Shown piece by piece: positions 26,887 through 34,955 of a stretch of DNA of 64,000 nt. Origin of the DNA: Cupriavidus pauculus (lineage in GTDB: Bacteria; Pseudomonadota; Gammaproteobacteria; Burkholderiales; Burkholderiaceae); NCBI RefSeq assembly GCF_008693385.1, contig NZ_CP044067.1, positions 1,552,501-1,616,500 on the forward strand, in the 5' to 3' direction. The position numbers were made by a program, and so were the translations under genes. The notes under the pieces were generated by a model, which was not told where the DNA came from, searched no databases, and saw nothing but the letters and a program-made list of their open reading frames with translations. How positions within the stretch are numbered: position 1 is the stretch's first letter; the number at the start of each line of letters is the position of its first letter.

Positions 26887-28312
26887 GGGACACCTCCGCC
26901 TGCGCACCCTGTGCCATCTCGTCCGCCGCGAACGCGGAGATCGGCACGGGCTTCACGGGCGCCTGTCCGCGCAACCGGCCGATACGGTCGATGGGCTTGC
27001 CGCAGGCATGCGCGACGATCTCCGCACCCGCCGCGCCGCACATGCGGCCCTGGCAGCGGCCCATGCCGAGCCGGCACAACGCCTTGACGCGATTCATCTC
27101 GTCCGCACCGAGCGTGGCGACGGTCTCGCGGATATCGCCCGCGGTCACGGCCTCGCAGCGGCAGACCAGCGTGTCGTCGGTCACCTGCTCCGCCCAGTCG
27201 CGCGGAAACGGAAACGCATGCTCGATGCCCGTGCGGAATGTTTCGATGCGCGCAAGCTCGGCATCGAGCGCCGCCAGCCGTGCGTCGTCGCGATACACGG
27301 CGCGCGTTGCCAGCAGCCGCAATGCCGCACGCTCGCCGGCACGCTCGGCGCCATCGGCACCGAGGATGCGCGCGCCATCGCCGGCCACATAGACGCCGGC
27401 CACGCTGGTCACGCCACGATCCTGTTCCACGAGGTGCGCGCGCTGCTGCGCGTCGAACACGAAGCGGCAACCGAGCAGATCGGCAAGCTGATGCTCGGGA
27501 CGCAGGCCATAGCCGAATCCCAGCGCATCGCAGGCGATCGTGCGGACATCGCCGGTGCCACGGGGCTGCCATCGCACGGCCTGCACCTGCGTATCGCCGT
27601 CCACGCCCACGAGCCGCGCGCCCTGATGGATGGGCACGCCATGCGCACGCAGCCACGCCACGTAATACAGCCCCTTGGCCAGCACCGCGGGCAGACGCGT
27701 CATCGCGGGCACCGCGCGCAGTTGCTCGCCCGGCGTCGCATAGTCGAGCACCGCGCGCACGCGCGCGCCGGCCTTGCGGTATTGATAGGCCACGAGGTAA
27801 AGCAGCGGCCCGCTACCCGCGAACACCACGTCGCTGCCGATCGCGCAGCCCTGGAACTTGAGCGCGATCTGCGCGCCGCCGAGCGCATAGACGCCAGGCG
27901 TGGTCCAGCCGGGAACCGGCAGGATGCGGTCGGTCGCGCCCGTCGCGAGGATGATGTCCTGCCATGCCACCTGCATATAGCGGTTGGCGCTGGCGCTCCA
28001 TAGATCGAGATGCCGCGCGCCCGCGTTCCATACGAGCTGGCCGGGCAGGTAATCGACATGCGGCAGCAGGTCCTCGAACGTATCGTGGATGGCGCGCGCG
28101 CGGCCGGCCTCGAAGCCGTAGAGCTGCGTGGCGGGCCGCTCGAAACCCGGCGGCTGCTGGCGGTAGATCTGGCCGCCCCAGCGTGGCGCCTCGTCGATGA
28201 CCAGCGGCCGCACGCCATGGCGGACCAGCGTCTGTGCTGCGCGTACGCCGGCCGGGCCCGCGCCGACGATGACCGTCGCGGGAGTCGTGGCGGTGGCTGT
28301 CCGTCGGCTCAT
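26879..28312 (-). CDS. FAD/NAD-linked oxidoreductase with BFD-type [2Fe-2S] domain (OoxA/LhpE-like alpha subunit)
   Basis: 477 residues. The N-terminal pyridine nucleotide-disulfide oxidoreductase fold has G-A-G-P-A-G at residues 17-22, a second nucleotide motif (VFAGSGPLLYLVA), and GVYVAGDGA for FAD. The C-terminal about 90 residues carry cysteines in LVCRCEAVTAGDI and CRLGMGRCQGRMC, a bacterioferritin-ferredoxin-like [2Fe-2S] site. This is the layout of opine oxidase OoxA, HcnB and the hydroxyproline dehydrogenase LhpE. It would pass electrons from the DAO-type subunit. Its start overlaps the stop of the ferredoxin-like gene (ATGA). Confidence 0.9.
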   Translation of the reverse strand: MSRRTATATTPATVIVGAGPAGVRAAQTLVRHGVRPLVIDEAPRWGGQIYRQQPPGFERPATQLYGFEAGRARAIHDTFEDLLPHVDYLPGQLVWNAGARHLDLWSASANRYMQVAWQDIILATGATDRILPVPGWTTPGVYALGGAQIALKFQGCAIGSDVVFAGSGPLLYLVAYQYRKAGARVRAVLDYATPGEQLRAVPAMTRLPAVLAKGLYYVAWLRAHGVPIHQGARLVGVDGDTQVQAVRWQPRGTGDVRTIACDALGFGYGLRPEHQLADLLGCRFVFDAQQRAHLVEQDRGVTSVAGVYVAGDGARILGADGAERAGERAALRLLATRAVYRDDARLAALDAELARIETFRTGIEHAFPFPRDWAEQVTDDTLVCRCEAVTAGDIRETVATLGADEMNRVKALCRLGMGRCQGRMCGAAGAEIVAHACGKPIDRIGRLRGQAPVKPVPISAFAADEMAQGAQAEVSHG

Positions 28313-28635
28313 GCGGCCTCCGCGGCAGCGTTCGGGGTGGCCGCGCCGGCGGACGCCGGCATCGTTACCAGCCGCATGCCGGCCTGCAGCATCGTGGTGC
28401 AGGCGCGCACGCGTTCGCCGCGCGCGGTCCAGACGATGCAGTCGTGGCAGGCGCCCATCATGCAGAAGCCCGCGCGTGGCGTGGCCGTGAATTCGTTGTC
28501 GCGCAGCCGATGGCGCTGGGTCAGGATCGCCGTCAGCACGGTATCGCCGGCCAGCGCCTCGCAGCGCTCCCCATCGAGTTCGAACACGAGCACCGAGCGC
28601 TGCAGTTCCTGCAGCCTTTGCAGTTGTCCAGTCAT
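28309..28635 (-). CDS. Small (2Fe-2S) subunit of the opine oxidase-like complex (LhpF/HcnA-like)
   Basis: 108 residues. The plant-type [2Fe-2S] cysteine set is complete: Cys58, Cys63, Cys66 (CMMGACHDC) and Cys79 (VRAC). The short N-terminal strand region resembles the gamma subunits of heterotrimeric sarcosine, hydroxyproline and HCN-synthase-type dehydrogenases. Its ATG overlaps the permease stop by one base (TGATG) and its stop overlaps the next start by four bases, so translation is coupled both ways. Together with the two flavoproteins downstream it makes a three-subunit dehydrogenase. Confidence 0.9.
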   Translation of the reverse strand: MTGQLQRLQELQRSVLVFELDGERCEALAGDTVLTAILTQRHRLRDNEFTATPRAGFCMMGACHDCIVWTARGERVRACTTMLQAGMRLVTMPASAGAATPNAAAEAA

Positions 28636-29429
28636 CACGAGCGCCCCACGAGGATGCGGTCGAGGCCGTACACGCGGTCGATCATCAGCATGGCCGCGGC
28701 AGTGATCGCGATCATCAGCGCCGACACGGCCGCCATCATCGGATCGACGGACTCGGTGGCGTACATATACATGCGCACCGGCAGCGTCACCGTGGACGGG
28801 GACGTGACAAACACCGACATCGTCACTTCGTCGAAGCTGTTGATGAACGCGAGCATCCAGCCACCTGTGACGCCGGGCAAGATCATCGGCAGCGTAATGC
28901 GCCGGAAGACGGTGGCGCGGCTCGCGCCCAGCGACACGGCGGCCTGCTCGGCACTGGCGTCGAAGCCGGCAAGCGCGGACACGACCTGCCGCATCACGTA
29001 CGGTGTGATGACCATCGCGTGGGCCAGCAGCAGCCAGCCGAGGCTGCCCGCACCGCCGACCAGCGAGAACATGCGCATCAGCGCCACACCGAGCACGAGG
29101 TGGGGAATCAGCAGCGGCGACAGCAGCAGCGCGTTGATCGCATTGCGGCCGGGAAACGCGTATCGCGTGATGGCGATGCCGGCGGGCACGGCGATCAGGC
29201 AACACAGCGTGGCGCTGCACGCGGCCAGGCCCAGGCTGATCCAGAACGAGTGGAGGAACTCGTCGTGCTCGAACAGCGTGTGGAACCAGCGCAGCGAGAA
29301 CGACGTGGTGGGCAGCGTCAGCGTTTCCTCGGGCGTGAACGCCACGAGGCAGACGACGACGAGGGGCGCCAGCGTGAAGGTCACGACAAGCGCGTTGAAG
29401 ATCAGGGCGAGCGGTCCGTTCTTGTTCAT
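28635..29429 (-). CDS. ABC transporter permease (PotC-type)
   Basis: 264 residues with six predicted helices. The EAA loop reads GFDASAEQAAVSLGASRATVFRRITLP, the contact site for the ATPase. The N-terminal LIFNALVVTFTLAPLVVV helix is typical of the second permease of polyamine/opine-type transporters. It lies 13 bp after the PotB-type permease and overlaps the [2Fe-2S] gene by one base, tying transport to oxidation in one transcript. Confidence 0.93.
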   Translation of the reverse strand: MNKNGPLALIFNALVVTFTLAPLVVVCLVAFTPEETLTLPTTSFSLRWFHTLFEHDEFLHSFWISLGLAACSATLCCLIAVPAGIAITRYAFPGRNAINALLLSPLLIPHLVLGVALMRMFSLVGGAGSLGWLLLAHAMVITPYVMRQVVSALAGFDASAEQAAVSLGASRATVFRRITLPMILPGVTGGWMLAFINSFDEVTMSVFVTSPSTVTLPVRMYMYATESVDPMMAAVSALMIAITAAAMLMIDRVYGLDRILVGRS

Positions 29430-29442
29430 CGCGTTCTCCCCC

Positions 29443-30360
29443 TTATCCCAGACGCCTGCGATAGCGCTGTTCGAGCAAGCGGTTGTAGCTGAGCATGATC
29501 AACAGGTTGGCGAGCAGCAGCACGATGGCCAGCGCCGCGCCGAGCGGCCAGTTCAGGGTGTTGAGGTATTCGTCGTAGACGAGTGTGGCGACCATCTTGA
29601 GACGGCGGCCGCCGAGCAGGCCGGGAATGGCGAACGAGCTCGCGCTCAGGCCGAACACGATCAGGCTGCCGGACAGGATGCCGGGCGTCATCTGCGGCAG
29701 CACGATGCGGCGCAGCGTCGTGAAGAACGAAGCGTTGAGCGAGAGCGCGGCATCGGCGGCGCTGGGATCGATCTTCTGCAGCGTGGTCCACACGGGAATG
29801 ATCATGAACGGCAGCATCACGTGCACGAGGCCGATGATGATGGCGGTGTTCGTATAGAGCAGCTTCACTTCCTCGAAGCCCAGCGCCTGCAGGAACTGGT
29901 TCACGAGCCCGCCGTTGCCCAGCAGGATGCTCCACCCGAACGCACGCACGACGACCGATACCAGCAGCGGGGCGAGCACCACGACCAGCAGGATCGAGCG
30001 CCATGGATTGCGCATGCGGCTCAGGATATAGGCCTCCGGCACGCCGATCGCCACGCTGAGCACGGTGACCACGAGCGCGACCCAGAACGTGCGCCACAGA
30101 ATCGCGTAGTAATACGGGTCCGTGACGATGGCCACGAAGTTCGACATCGTCACGCCATCGACCATCGTGCCGAGGGTATGGTCGAACACGCCGAAGGCCA
30201 GCACGGCCGTGAGCACGAGCGGCGTGACCAGCATCACGAGGAACAGGACCACGCCCGGCGCCGTCATCAGCCACGGCGTCACGTGCCCCGGGCCCGGTGC
30301 ATCGGGTGCGCCCGACTGGCCCGGCGCGGTGGTATCGGCAGCGGGAACGGTCGTGCTCAT
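29443..30360 (-). CDS. ABC transporter permease (PotB-type)
   Basis: 305 residues. A 27-residue proline/alanine-rich cytoplasmic N-terminus precedes six helices (first: MTAPGVVLFLVMLVTPLVL). The EAA loop is KIDPSAADAALSLNASFFTTLRRIVLP. Its start codon overlaps the ATPase stop (ATGA, 30357-30360). It pairs with the PotC-type permease downstream. Confidence 0.93.
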   Translation of the reverse strand: MSTTVPAADTTAPGQSGAPDAPGPGHVTPWLMTAPGVVLFLVMLVTPLVLTAVLAFGVFDHTLGTMVDGVTMSNFVAIVTDPYYYAILWRTFWVALVVTVLSVAIGVPEAYILSRMRNPWRSILLVVVLAPLLVSVVVRAFGWSILLGNGGLVNQFLQALGFEEVKLLYTNTAIIIGLVHVMLPFMIIPVWTTLQKIDPSAADAALSLNASFFTTLRRIVLPQMTPGILSGSLIVFGLSASSFAIPGLLGGRRLKMVATLVYDEYLNTLNWPLGAALAIVLLLANLLIMLSYNRLLEQRYRRRLG

Positions 30361-31451
30361 GCCGCCACCGCCATGGCCGTGTCAGCCGTTGCCGCGGACG
30401 ACGCCGGCAACACGCGCACGCTGGCGTCGTCCCAGGCCACGCCGGCGGTCGCCCCATCGGCCACCGCCGCGGCGCCGTCGTTGTTCGACATCGCCACGAG
30501 TTCGCCAATCGGCGTTTCCAGCCGGTAGAGCCAATGGCTGCCAAGGAAGAACCGCTCGGTCACCCGGCCATCGACACGGCCCGCACCGGCCGGCGTCAGG
30601 CGGATTTTCTCCGGACGGAGACTGAACAAGATGGCCGTGCCCGCCGCCTGTGTCACGGCGGGCGCGGCCAGCGGCAGCCCGGGGAGCGCGTCGAGCACGA
30701 TGCCGCCGGCATCGGCGCTGACTCGTCCGGGGAGCAGATTGCTCTTGCCGACGAAAGACGAAACGAATGCATTGGAGGGCTGCTCGTAGAGCGCGTACGG
30801 CGCGTCCGCCTGCACGAGCATGCCCTGCTCCATCACCACCACGCGATCGCTGACGGAGAGCGCCTCGTGCTGGTCGTGCGTCACCATGATCGTGGTCGTG
30901 CCGACGGTCCGCTGGATGCGGCGCAGCTCGAACTGCATCTCTTCGCGCAGCTTGGCGTCGAGGTTGGACAGCGGCTCGTCGAGCAGCAGCACGGGGGGCT
31001 CGATCACGAGCGCGCGCGCCAGGGCCACACGCTGACGCTGACCGCCCGACAGTTCGCGCGGATAGCGCCCTTCGCGCCCCTCCAGATGCACGAGCGAGAG
31101 CACGCGCTTGACGCGCGCTTCCTGCTCGGCGCGCGACACCTTGCGCATCTCGAGGCCAAAGCGCACGTTCTCCGCCACGGTCATGTGGGGGAACAGCGCA
31201 TAGCTCTGGAACACGATGCCGAGTCCCCGCGTGTTCGGCCGCGCATGCGTGATGTCGCGGCCGGCCAGCGTGATGCGGCCCTGCGAGACGGGCGTGAACC
31301 CCGCGATCATCTGCAGGCAGGTCGTCTTGCCGCAGCCCGAGGGGCCGAGCAGCGAAACGAACTCGCCTTGTTCCACGGACAAGTTCATCGACTTGACGAC
31401 CTGGAGGTCGCCATAGAACTTGTTCACATTGCTCAACGTAAGGAATGACAT
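30357..31451 (-). CDS. ABC transporter ATP-binding protein (PotA-type)
   Basis: 364 residues. Walker A is GPSGCGKTT at 36-44; the signature [15 protein letters not shown] and Walker B VLLLDEPLSNLD follow, then a TOBE-type C-terminal regulatory domain (IRLTPAGAGRVDG...). The start at 31451 follows AGAAGGAAAC; the longer upstream frame is not ABC-like. It is the first gene of the eight-gene operon and diverges from the IclR regulator. Confidence 0.95.
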   Translation of the reverse strand: MSFLTLSNVNKFYGDLQVVKSMNLSVEQGEFVSLLGPSGCGKTTCLQMIAGFTPVSQGRITLAGRDITHARPNTRGLGIVFQSYALFPHMTVAENVRFGLEMRKVSRAEQEARVKRVLSLVHLEGREGRYPRELSGGQRQRVALARALVIEPPVLLLDEPLSNLDAKLREEMQFELRRIQRTVGTTTIMVTHDQHEALSVSDRVVVMEQGMLVQADAPYALYEQPSNAFVSSFVGKSNLLPGRVSADAGGIVLDALPGLPLAAPAVTQAAGTAILFSLRPEKIRLTPAGAGRVDGRVTERFFLGSHWLYRLETPIGELVAMSNNDGAAAVADGATAGVAWDDASVRVLPASSAATADTAMAVAA

Positions 31452-31616
31452 GGGGGCAGTTTCCTTCTGATCGTGTTCGTCTTCATTTGAGCAGGAAATA
31501 TTCCCGTTTGCGTGGATAATTCGGGTGAACGTGATTTTTTTCTTTTTTATTTCATTGAACGAGATCGCCGTCTCTTTTCGGCACGATCGGATTTCATTCA
31601 CAGGAACTCGCCACTT
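31452..31616. promoter_or_regulatory. Divergent promoter region, ABC/oxidase operon versus iclR
   Basis: 165 bp and markedly AT-rich for this genome. A pyrimidine-rich stretch at about 31531-31557 reads as an A-rich block on the minus strand, resembling an UP element for the leftward operon. Candidate -10-like sequences (AATATT, AATTAT on the minus strand) lie between it and the ATPase start. The IclR protein is the likely ligand-controlled regulator of this region. Confidence 0.4.
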
Positions 31617-32432
31617 ATGGAAGACCCTCAGGAAACAGGCGTCGGCGGCGCGGCCCGGATCATGGCGGTGATGCGCGTGCTCGCCATGCACCAGGCCAGC
31701 GCATCGCGCGTCAAGGATGTGGCGGAACAGGCAGGGCTGACCCAGGCGACCGCGCACCGTGTGCTGCAATCGCTGGTCAGGGAGGGGATGGTCGAGCAGG
31801 ATGCGCGCACCAAGCGCTACCGGCTTGGCATCGAATTCTTCGTGCTGGCGGCGCAGGCCGGCAACGTCAACGGCTTGCGGCAGTTATGCCGTCCGGTGCT
31901 GCTGCGTCTTGGTGCGCGGCTCAACGACGCGATCTTCCTGCTGGTGCGCAGCGGCTTCGACGCCATCTGCCTGGACCGCAATGAAGGGCCCTACGCCATC
32001 CGCACGTTCACGGGCGGCGTCGGCGGCCGCGTGCCGCTCGGCGTGGGCCAGGCCGCCATGGCGATTCTGGCGTTCCTGCCCGAGGCCGAACGCGAGGCGG
32101 TGCTGCAATTCAATCTGCCGAGACTGCGCGAATACGGCGTGCACGACGAGGTGTCGCTGCGCAGCGAGGTGGAACTGATCCGCGAAAGCGGCTATGCGGC
32201 GCGGCGCACCGGCCTGCTCGAGGGCATGGCCGGCGTCGCGGTGCCGATTCTCGATCGGGAAGGACGCGCCGTGGCGGCGCTCGGCGTCGGCACGCTGATC
32301 GAGCGCCTGAGCGCGGACCGCCTGCCCATCGTCGTCGACCTCATGAAGCGCGAGGCCGCCACGGTGACGCAGCAGATCAACCCGTTCGACCCCACGCTGT
32401 GGAATCCGGCCGCCGAGCTGGCCAATCGATGA
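31617..32432 (+). CDS. IclR-family transcriptional regulator
   Basis: 271 residues. The N-terminal winged helix (RIMAVMRVLAMHQASASRVKDVAEQAGLTQATAHRVLQSL) and IclR effector domain (LDRNEGPYAIRTFTGGVGGRVPLGVGQAAMAILAFLP) are complete. The start at 31617 has AGGAAC nine bases upstream; a GTG 105 bp earlier opens a frame of AT-rich promoter sequence and is rejected. It diverges from the ABC/oxidase operon, which it probably represses or activates in response to the transported compound. Confidence 0.92.
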   Translation: MEDPQETGVGGAARIMAVMRVLAMHQASASRVKDVAEQAGLTQATAHRVLQSLVREGMVEQDARTKRYRLGIEFFVLAAQAGNVNGLRQLCRPVLLRLGARLNDAIFLLVRSGFDAICLDRNEGPYAIRTFTGGVGGRVPLGVGQAAMAILAFLPEAEREAVLQFNLPRLREYGVHDEVSLRSEVELIRESGYAARRTGLLEGMAGVAVPILDREGRAVAALGVGTLIERLSADRLPIVVDLMKREAATVTQQINPFDPTLWNPAAELANR

Positions 32433-32443
32433 TCGCAGCCTGA

Positions 32444-33931
32444 TCACACGCTGATCAACGATCGCAGGTCGCGGATATTGCCCACCTGCTCGAGGCGGTT
32501 CACGCGCGCGATCAGTTTCTCCGCCTTGTCCCTGCCGAGCACGGGCGCGATCAGGTCCCGCACCTTGGCATTGACGGCCGCGGTATCGAGCGGGTTCTCC
32601 TTCGTGCCCGGCGGGAACCTGGTGAAGTGGCTGACCTTGCTGCCGTCCGCCAGCGTCACCTCGACCACGGCACCACGCGGCGCGGCCGGATCCATCAGCG
32701 ACTGGGTGCCCTCGATCGTGACCTTGTCGCGCTCCGCCACGATGCGCGGATCCTTCATCAGCGCCACGTCGTGGCTGTCGTTGAACGACACCGCGCCCTT
32801 GACCAGCGCCACCGCGACGAGGTGGCGGCAATTGACGTCGGGCATCGCGCTGTCGCCGACGATTCCCACCGCGTCGGTCGGCAGCTTCACCACGATGCCG
32901 CGCACCTTGTCGGGTGTCAGGCCATGCTGCCTGCGCAGCGTCAGCAGCGCGTCCAGCGGCGACTGGATCGGATAGCCGACCGAGAACGTCTTGATGGCGG
33001 TCTCGGTGACATAGAAGCGCGAGCCGAGGCCCTCGACCATTGCCTCGGGCTTCGGTGCCGAAGACAGCGCGATAAACAGGTTGTGCGTGCCGTCGAGCAC
33101 GTCGGGCACGCCAGTGAGCCCCGCCTGCACCATCGACACGGCGGTGACGCCATTGCGCGCGCCCATGCCCGCGAAGTCGAAGGCTTTCTCGATATGGTCC
33201 TTGTCCTTGACCCAGCTCCACAGCCCCGACACCTGCTGCGCCGAATAGGAGATGGCGTAGCGCATGCCGGTCTCGTCGAGGCGCGCGAGCGACGCGGCCG
33301 CGCCGAGCGCGCCGAACGTCGAGGACGTGCCCTCGGCGCTGCGGTGCGATCCGCGCACGAGATCGGGGCCCAGCGCCATCAGCAGCCGGCAGCACAGGTC
33401 GTAACCGAGCGCGACCGCGCGGATCATCTCGGTACCGCTGCGCCCTTCGAGCTCGCCCATGGCGAAGGCGGCGGGCACCACGCTGCTGCCCGGGTGGGCC
33501 TTGGTCACGGGCTCGAAATCGTCGGTCTCGTCCGCGTGCGCGCACATTGCGTTGGCGAGCGCGGCATTGACGGCCGTGGTACGGAACGAACTCGCCACCA
33601 CGGAAGCCTGGGCGGTGCCGCCGAGCGACCGCACATACTTGAGGGCCATTTCGCCGGGACGCATGCGCGCGCCCGATACCATCGCGCCGATCGTGTCGAG
33701 AATGCGGTGCTTGGTGGCGGTCTGCACGTCGTCCGGCAGGGCAGTGTCGCGCGCGGCGACCATATAGCGCGCGAGCCTTGCCGTGACGTCCGTTTGCGTC
33801 GCCTTCCGTCCGCCCTCTTCCGTGGCCTTCTCGGCAACGTCGGCCGCGTGCAGCGGGCTGGCGGCCAGCGCGGCCAGCGCGCCGCCCGCCTGTAGCACGA
33901 GACGACGATTCGGGTTGTGATGCTGCGCCAT
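32444..33931 (-). CDS. MmgE/PrpD-family protein with Tat-type signal peptide
   Basis: 495 residues. From about residue 45 the protein is a standard MmgE/PrpD enzyme (2-methylcitrate dehydratase, cis-aconitate decarboxylase and iminodisuccinate lyase relatives): HRILDTIGAMVSG, CAHADETDDFEP, AHPGSSVVPAAFA, and SVGYPIQSPLDALL are all family motifs. The unusual part is the N-terminus: N-R-R-L-V-L-Q-A-G followed by ALAALAASPLHA, a twin-arginine signal with an A-x-A-like cleavage site. That predicts export of an enzyme class normally cytoplasmic. It converges on iclR and does not share its operon; candidate operators lie upstream. Confidence 0.88.
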   Translation of the reverse strand: MAQHHNPNRRLVLQAGGALAALAASPLHAADVAEKATEEGGRKATQTDVTARLARYMVAARDTALPDDVQTATKHRILDTIGAMVSGARMRPGEMALKYVRSLGGTAQASVVASSFRTTAVNAALANAMCAHADETDDFEPVTKAHPGSSVVPAAFAMGELEGRSGTEMIRAVALGYDLCCRLLMALGPDLVRGSHRSAEGTSSTFGALGAAASLARLDETGMRYAISYSAQQVSGLWSWVKDKDHIEKAFDFAGMGARNGVTAVSMVQAGLTGVPDVLDGTHNLFIALSSAPKPEAMVEGLGSRFYVTETAIKTFSVGYPIQSPLDALLTLRRQHGLTPDKVRGIVVKLPTDAVGIVGDSAMPDVNCRHLVAVALVKGAVSFNDSHDVALMKDPRIVAERDKVTIEGTQSLMDPAAPRGAVVEVTLADGSKVSHFTRFPPGTKENPLDTAAVNAKVRDLIAPVLGRDKAEKLIARVNRLEQVGNIRDLRSLISV

Positions 33932-33996
33932 GCGGTGTCTCCCATGTTGGCATTGTTATCCGCGCATGGTCGCAGGCACGGCTTCGCATGGGAATT

Positions 33997-34032
33997 GCAA
34001 ATTTGCGTGCCATTGATGCATGGCATGCATCA
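33997..34032. repeat. Two palindromes upstream of the MmgE/PrpD gene
   Basis: A perfect 10-bp palindrome GCAAATTTGC (33997-34006) is followed by an inverted repeat TGATGCAT-GGC-ATGCATCA (34014-34032, 8-bp arms). They lie 66-101 bp upstream of the MmgE/PrpD start and just past the end of the hydroxylase gene. With no T-tract they look more like operator sites than a terminator. Confidence 0.5.
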
Positions 34033-34046
34033 GTGCTGCTGGGCAA

Positions 34047-34850
34047 CTAGGCCATGGCACGCCGCTCGTCTTCATCCAGTACCGGGCCGTCGAGCGTCAC
34101 GCGCGAATGATCGGTGCGAAATTTCTGGATGATCGGCTTCAGTTCCTCCTTCACGTGCTTCTCGCTGTAGCCGTTGAACAGATGACCGATGAGGCCGCGG
34201 CGCAGGTCCGACGTCCCCATGATGTAGTCGGCGATCGGAAACGACAGGTTCATGTTGTACTTCATCATGATGCCCATGTTGTGGTGCGCGATATGGTGCC
34301 GGCGAATCGTGTTGACGAACGGCATGTTGCGCACGAACCAGTTGTCGTGCACATGGCAGCAGTAATGGAACGTCTCGTAGATCAGGTACTGCGCGACCAT
34401 CGTGATAAACACGAAGTAGCCCGCGTTGGCGTTGAACAGTACCGAGGCCAGGTAGCCGAGCCCGCAGCCGCCCACGCCGAGCGTGACCAGCACGCGCCAC
34501 GGAAAGAACACGATGCGGAATTCGCGCGTGGTATCGATCGTCGGTTCCTGATCGGTGAAGTACTGGTGATGCTGCCGCGTGTGGCGTTCGTAGATCGCGC
34601 GCAGCGCGAACACGTCGATGCGGCGGTGCATGACATACCGGTGCAGAAACCACTCGACGAAATTGCCGGCAAGAAAGACGGGCAATATCAGCATCCATTC
34701 CCACGTCACGCCGTGCAGCTGGCCGATCGAGAAATACAGCGCGGCGGCGCCCACGCCGTAGATCACGATCACATGCAGCAGTCCGTTGTAGGCGGGATGG
34801 ATATCGGCCTTGTATTGCGCCCGGAACTGGCGCTGGCGTTCGGTCATCAT
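34047..34850 (-). CDS. Fatty acid hydroxylase/sterol desaturase-superfamily membrane enzyme
   Basis: 267 residues. About four membrane helices and the eight-histidine diiron pattern of the superfamily: HRYVMH, HTRQHHQYF, HYCCHVH and HHIAHH. These enzymes hydroxylate or desaturate membrane lipids (sterols, fatty acids, carotenoids); bacterial substrates are often unknown. The ATG at 34850 is preferred because CTGGAG sits at ideal distance; a GTG at 34853 and ATG at 34847 are alternatives. A strong palindrome overlaps the presumed promoter directly upstream, so tight regulation is likely. Confidence 0.88.
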   Translation of the reverse strand: MMTERQRQFRAQYKADIHPAYNGLLHVIVIYGVGAAALYFSIGQLHGVTWEWMLILPVFLAGNFVEWFLHRYVMHRRIDVFALRAIYERHTRQHHQYFTDQEPTIDTTREFRIVFFPWRVLVTLGVGGCGLGYLASVLFNANAGYFVFITMVAQYLIYETFHYCCHVHDNWFVRNMPFVNTIRRHHIAHHNMGIMMKYNMNLSFPIADYIMGTSDLRRGLIGHLFNGYSEKHVKEELKPIIQKFRTDHSRVTLDGPVLDEDERRAMA

Positions 34851-34868
34851 CACGATTCTCCAGAGAGG

Positions 34869-34888
34869 CCAACTAACATATTAGTTGG
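34869..34888. promoter_or_regulatory. Perfect palindromic operator candidate
   Basis: CCAACTAA-CATA-TTAGTTGG, 8-bp perfect arms, ending 18 bp before the hydroxylase start. On the minus strand it contains TAATAT, a plausible -10 element, so a bound dimer (MarR or TetR type would fit) would block transcription. No MarR/TetR gene is in the window. Confidence 0.6.
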
Positions 34889-34909
34889 ATATAAAAACGG
34901 TTGAGCGGT

Positions 34910-34934
34910 AAAAAAGCCCCTGCGCGACAGGGGC
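34910..34934 (-). terminator. Rho-independent terminator of the leftward MFS/alcohol dehydrogenase operon
   Basis: Stem GCCCCTG (34916-34922) and CAGGGGC (34928-34934) with loop CGCGA; on the minus strand the hairpin is followed by a run of T's (34910-34915). It lies 22 bp beyond the MFS stop. Confidence 0.85.
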
Positions 34935-34955
34935 GGTCAGATAGGGATGGAAGCG

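Noticed and set aside
28636..29220. N-terminal extension of the [2Fe-2S] subunit to 303 residues
   Set aside because: The extra part is the shadow frame of the PotC-type permease; the ATG at 28635 begins the conserved domain.
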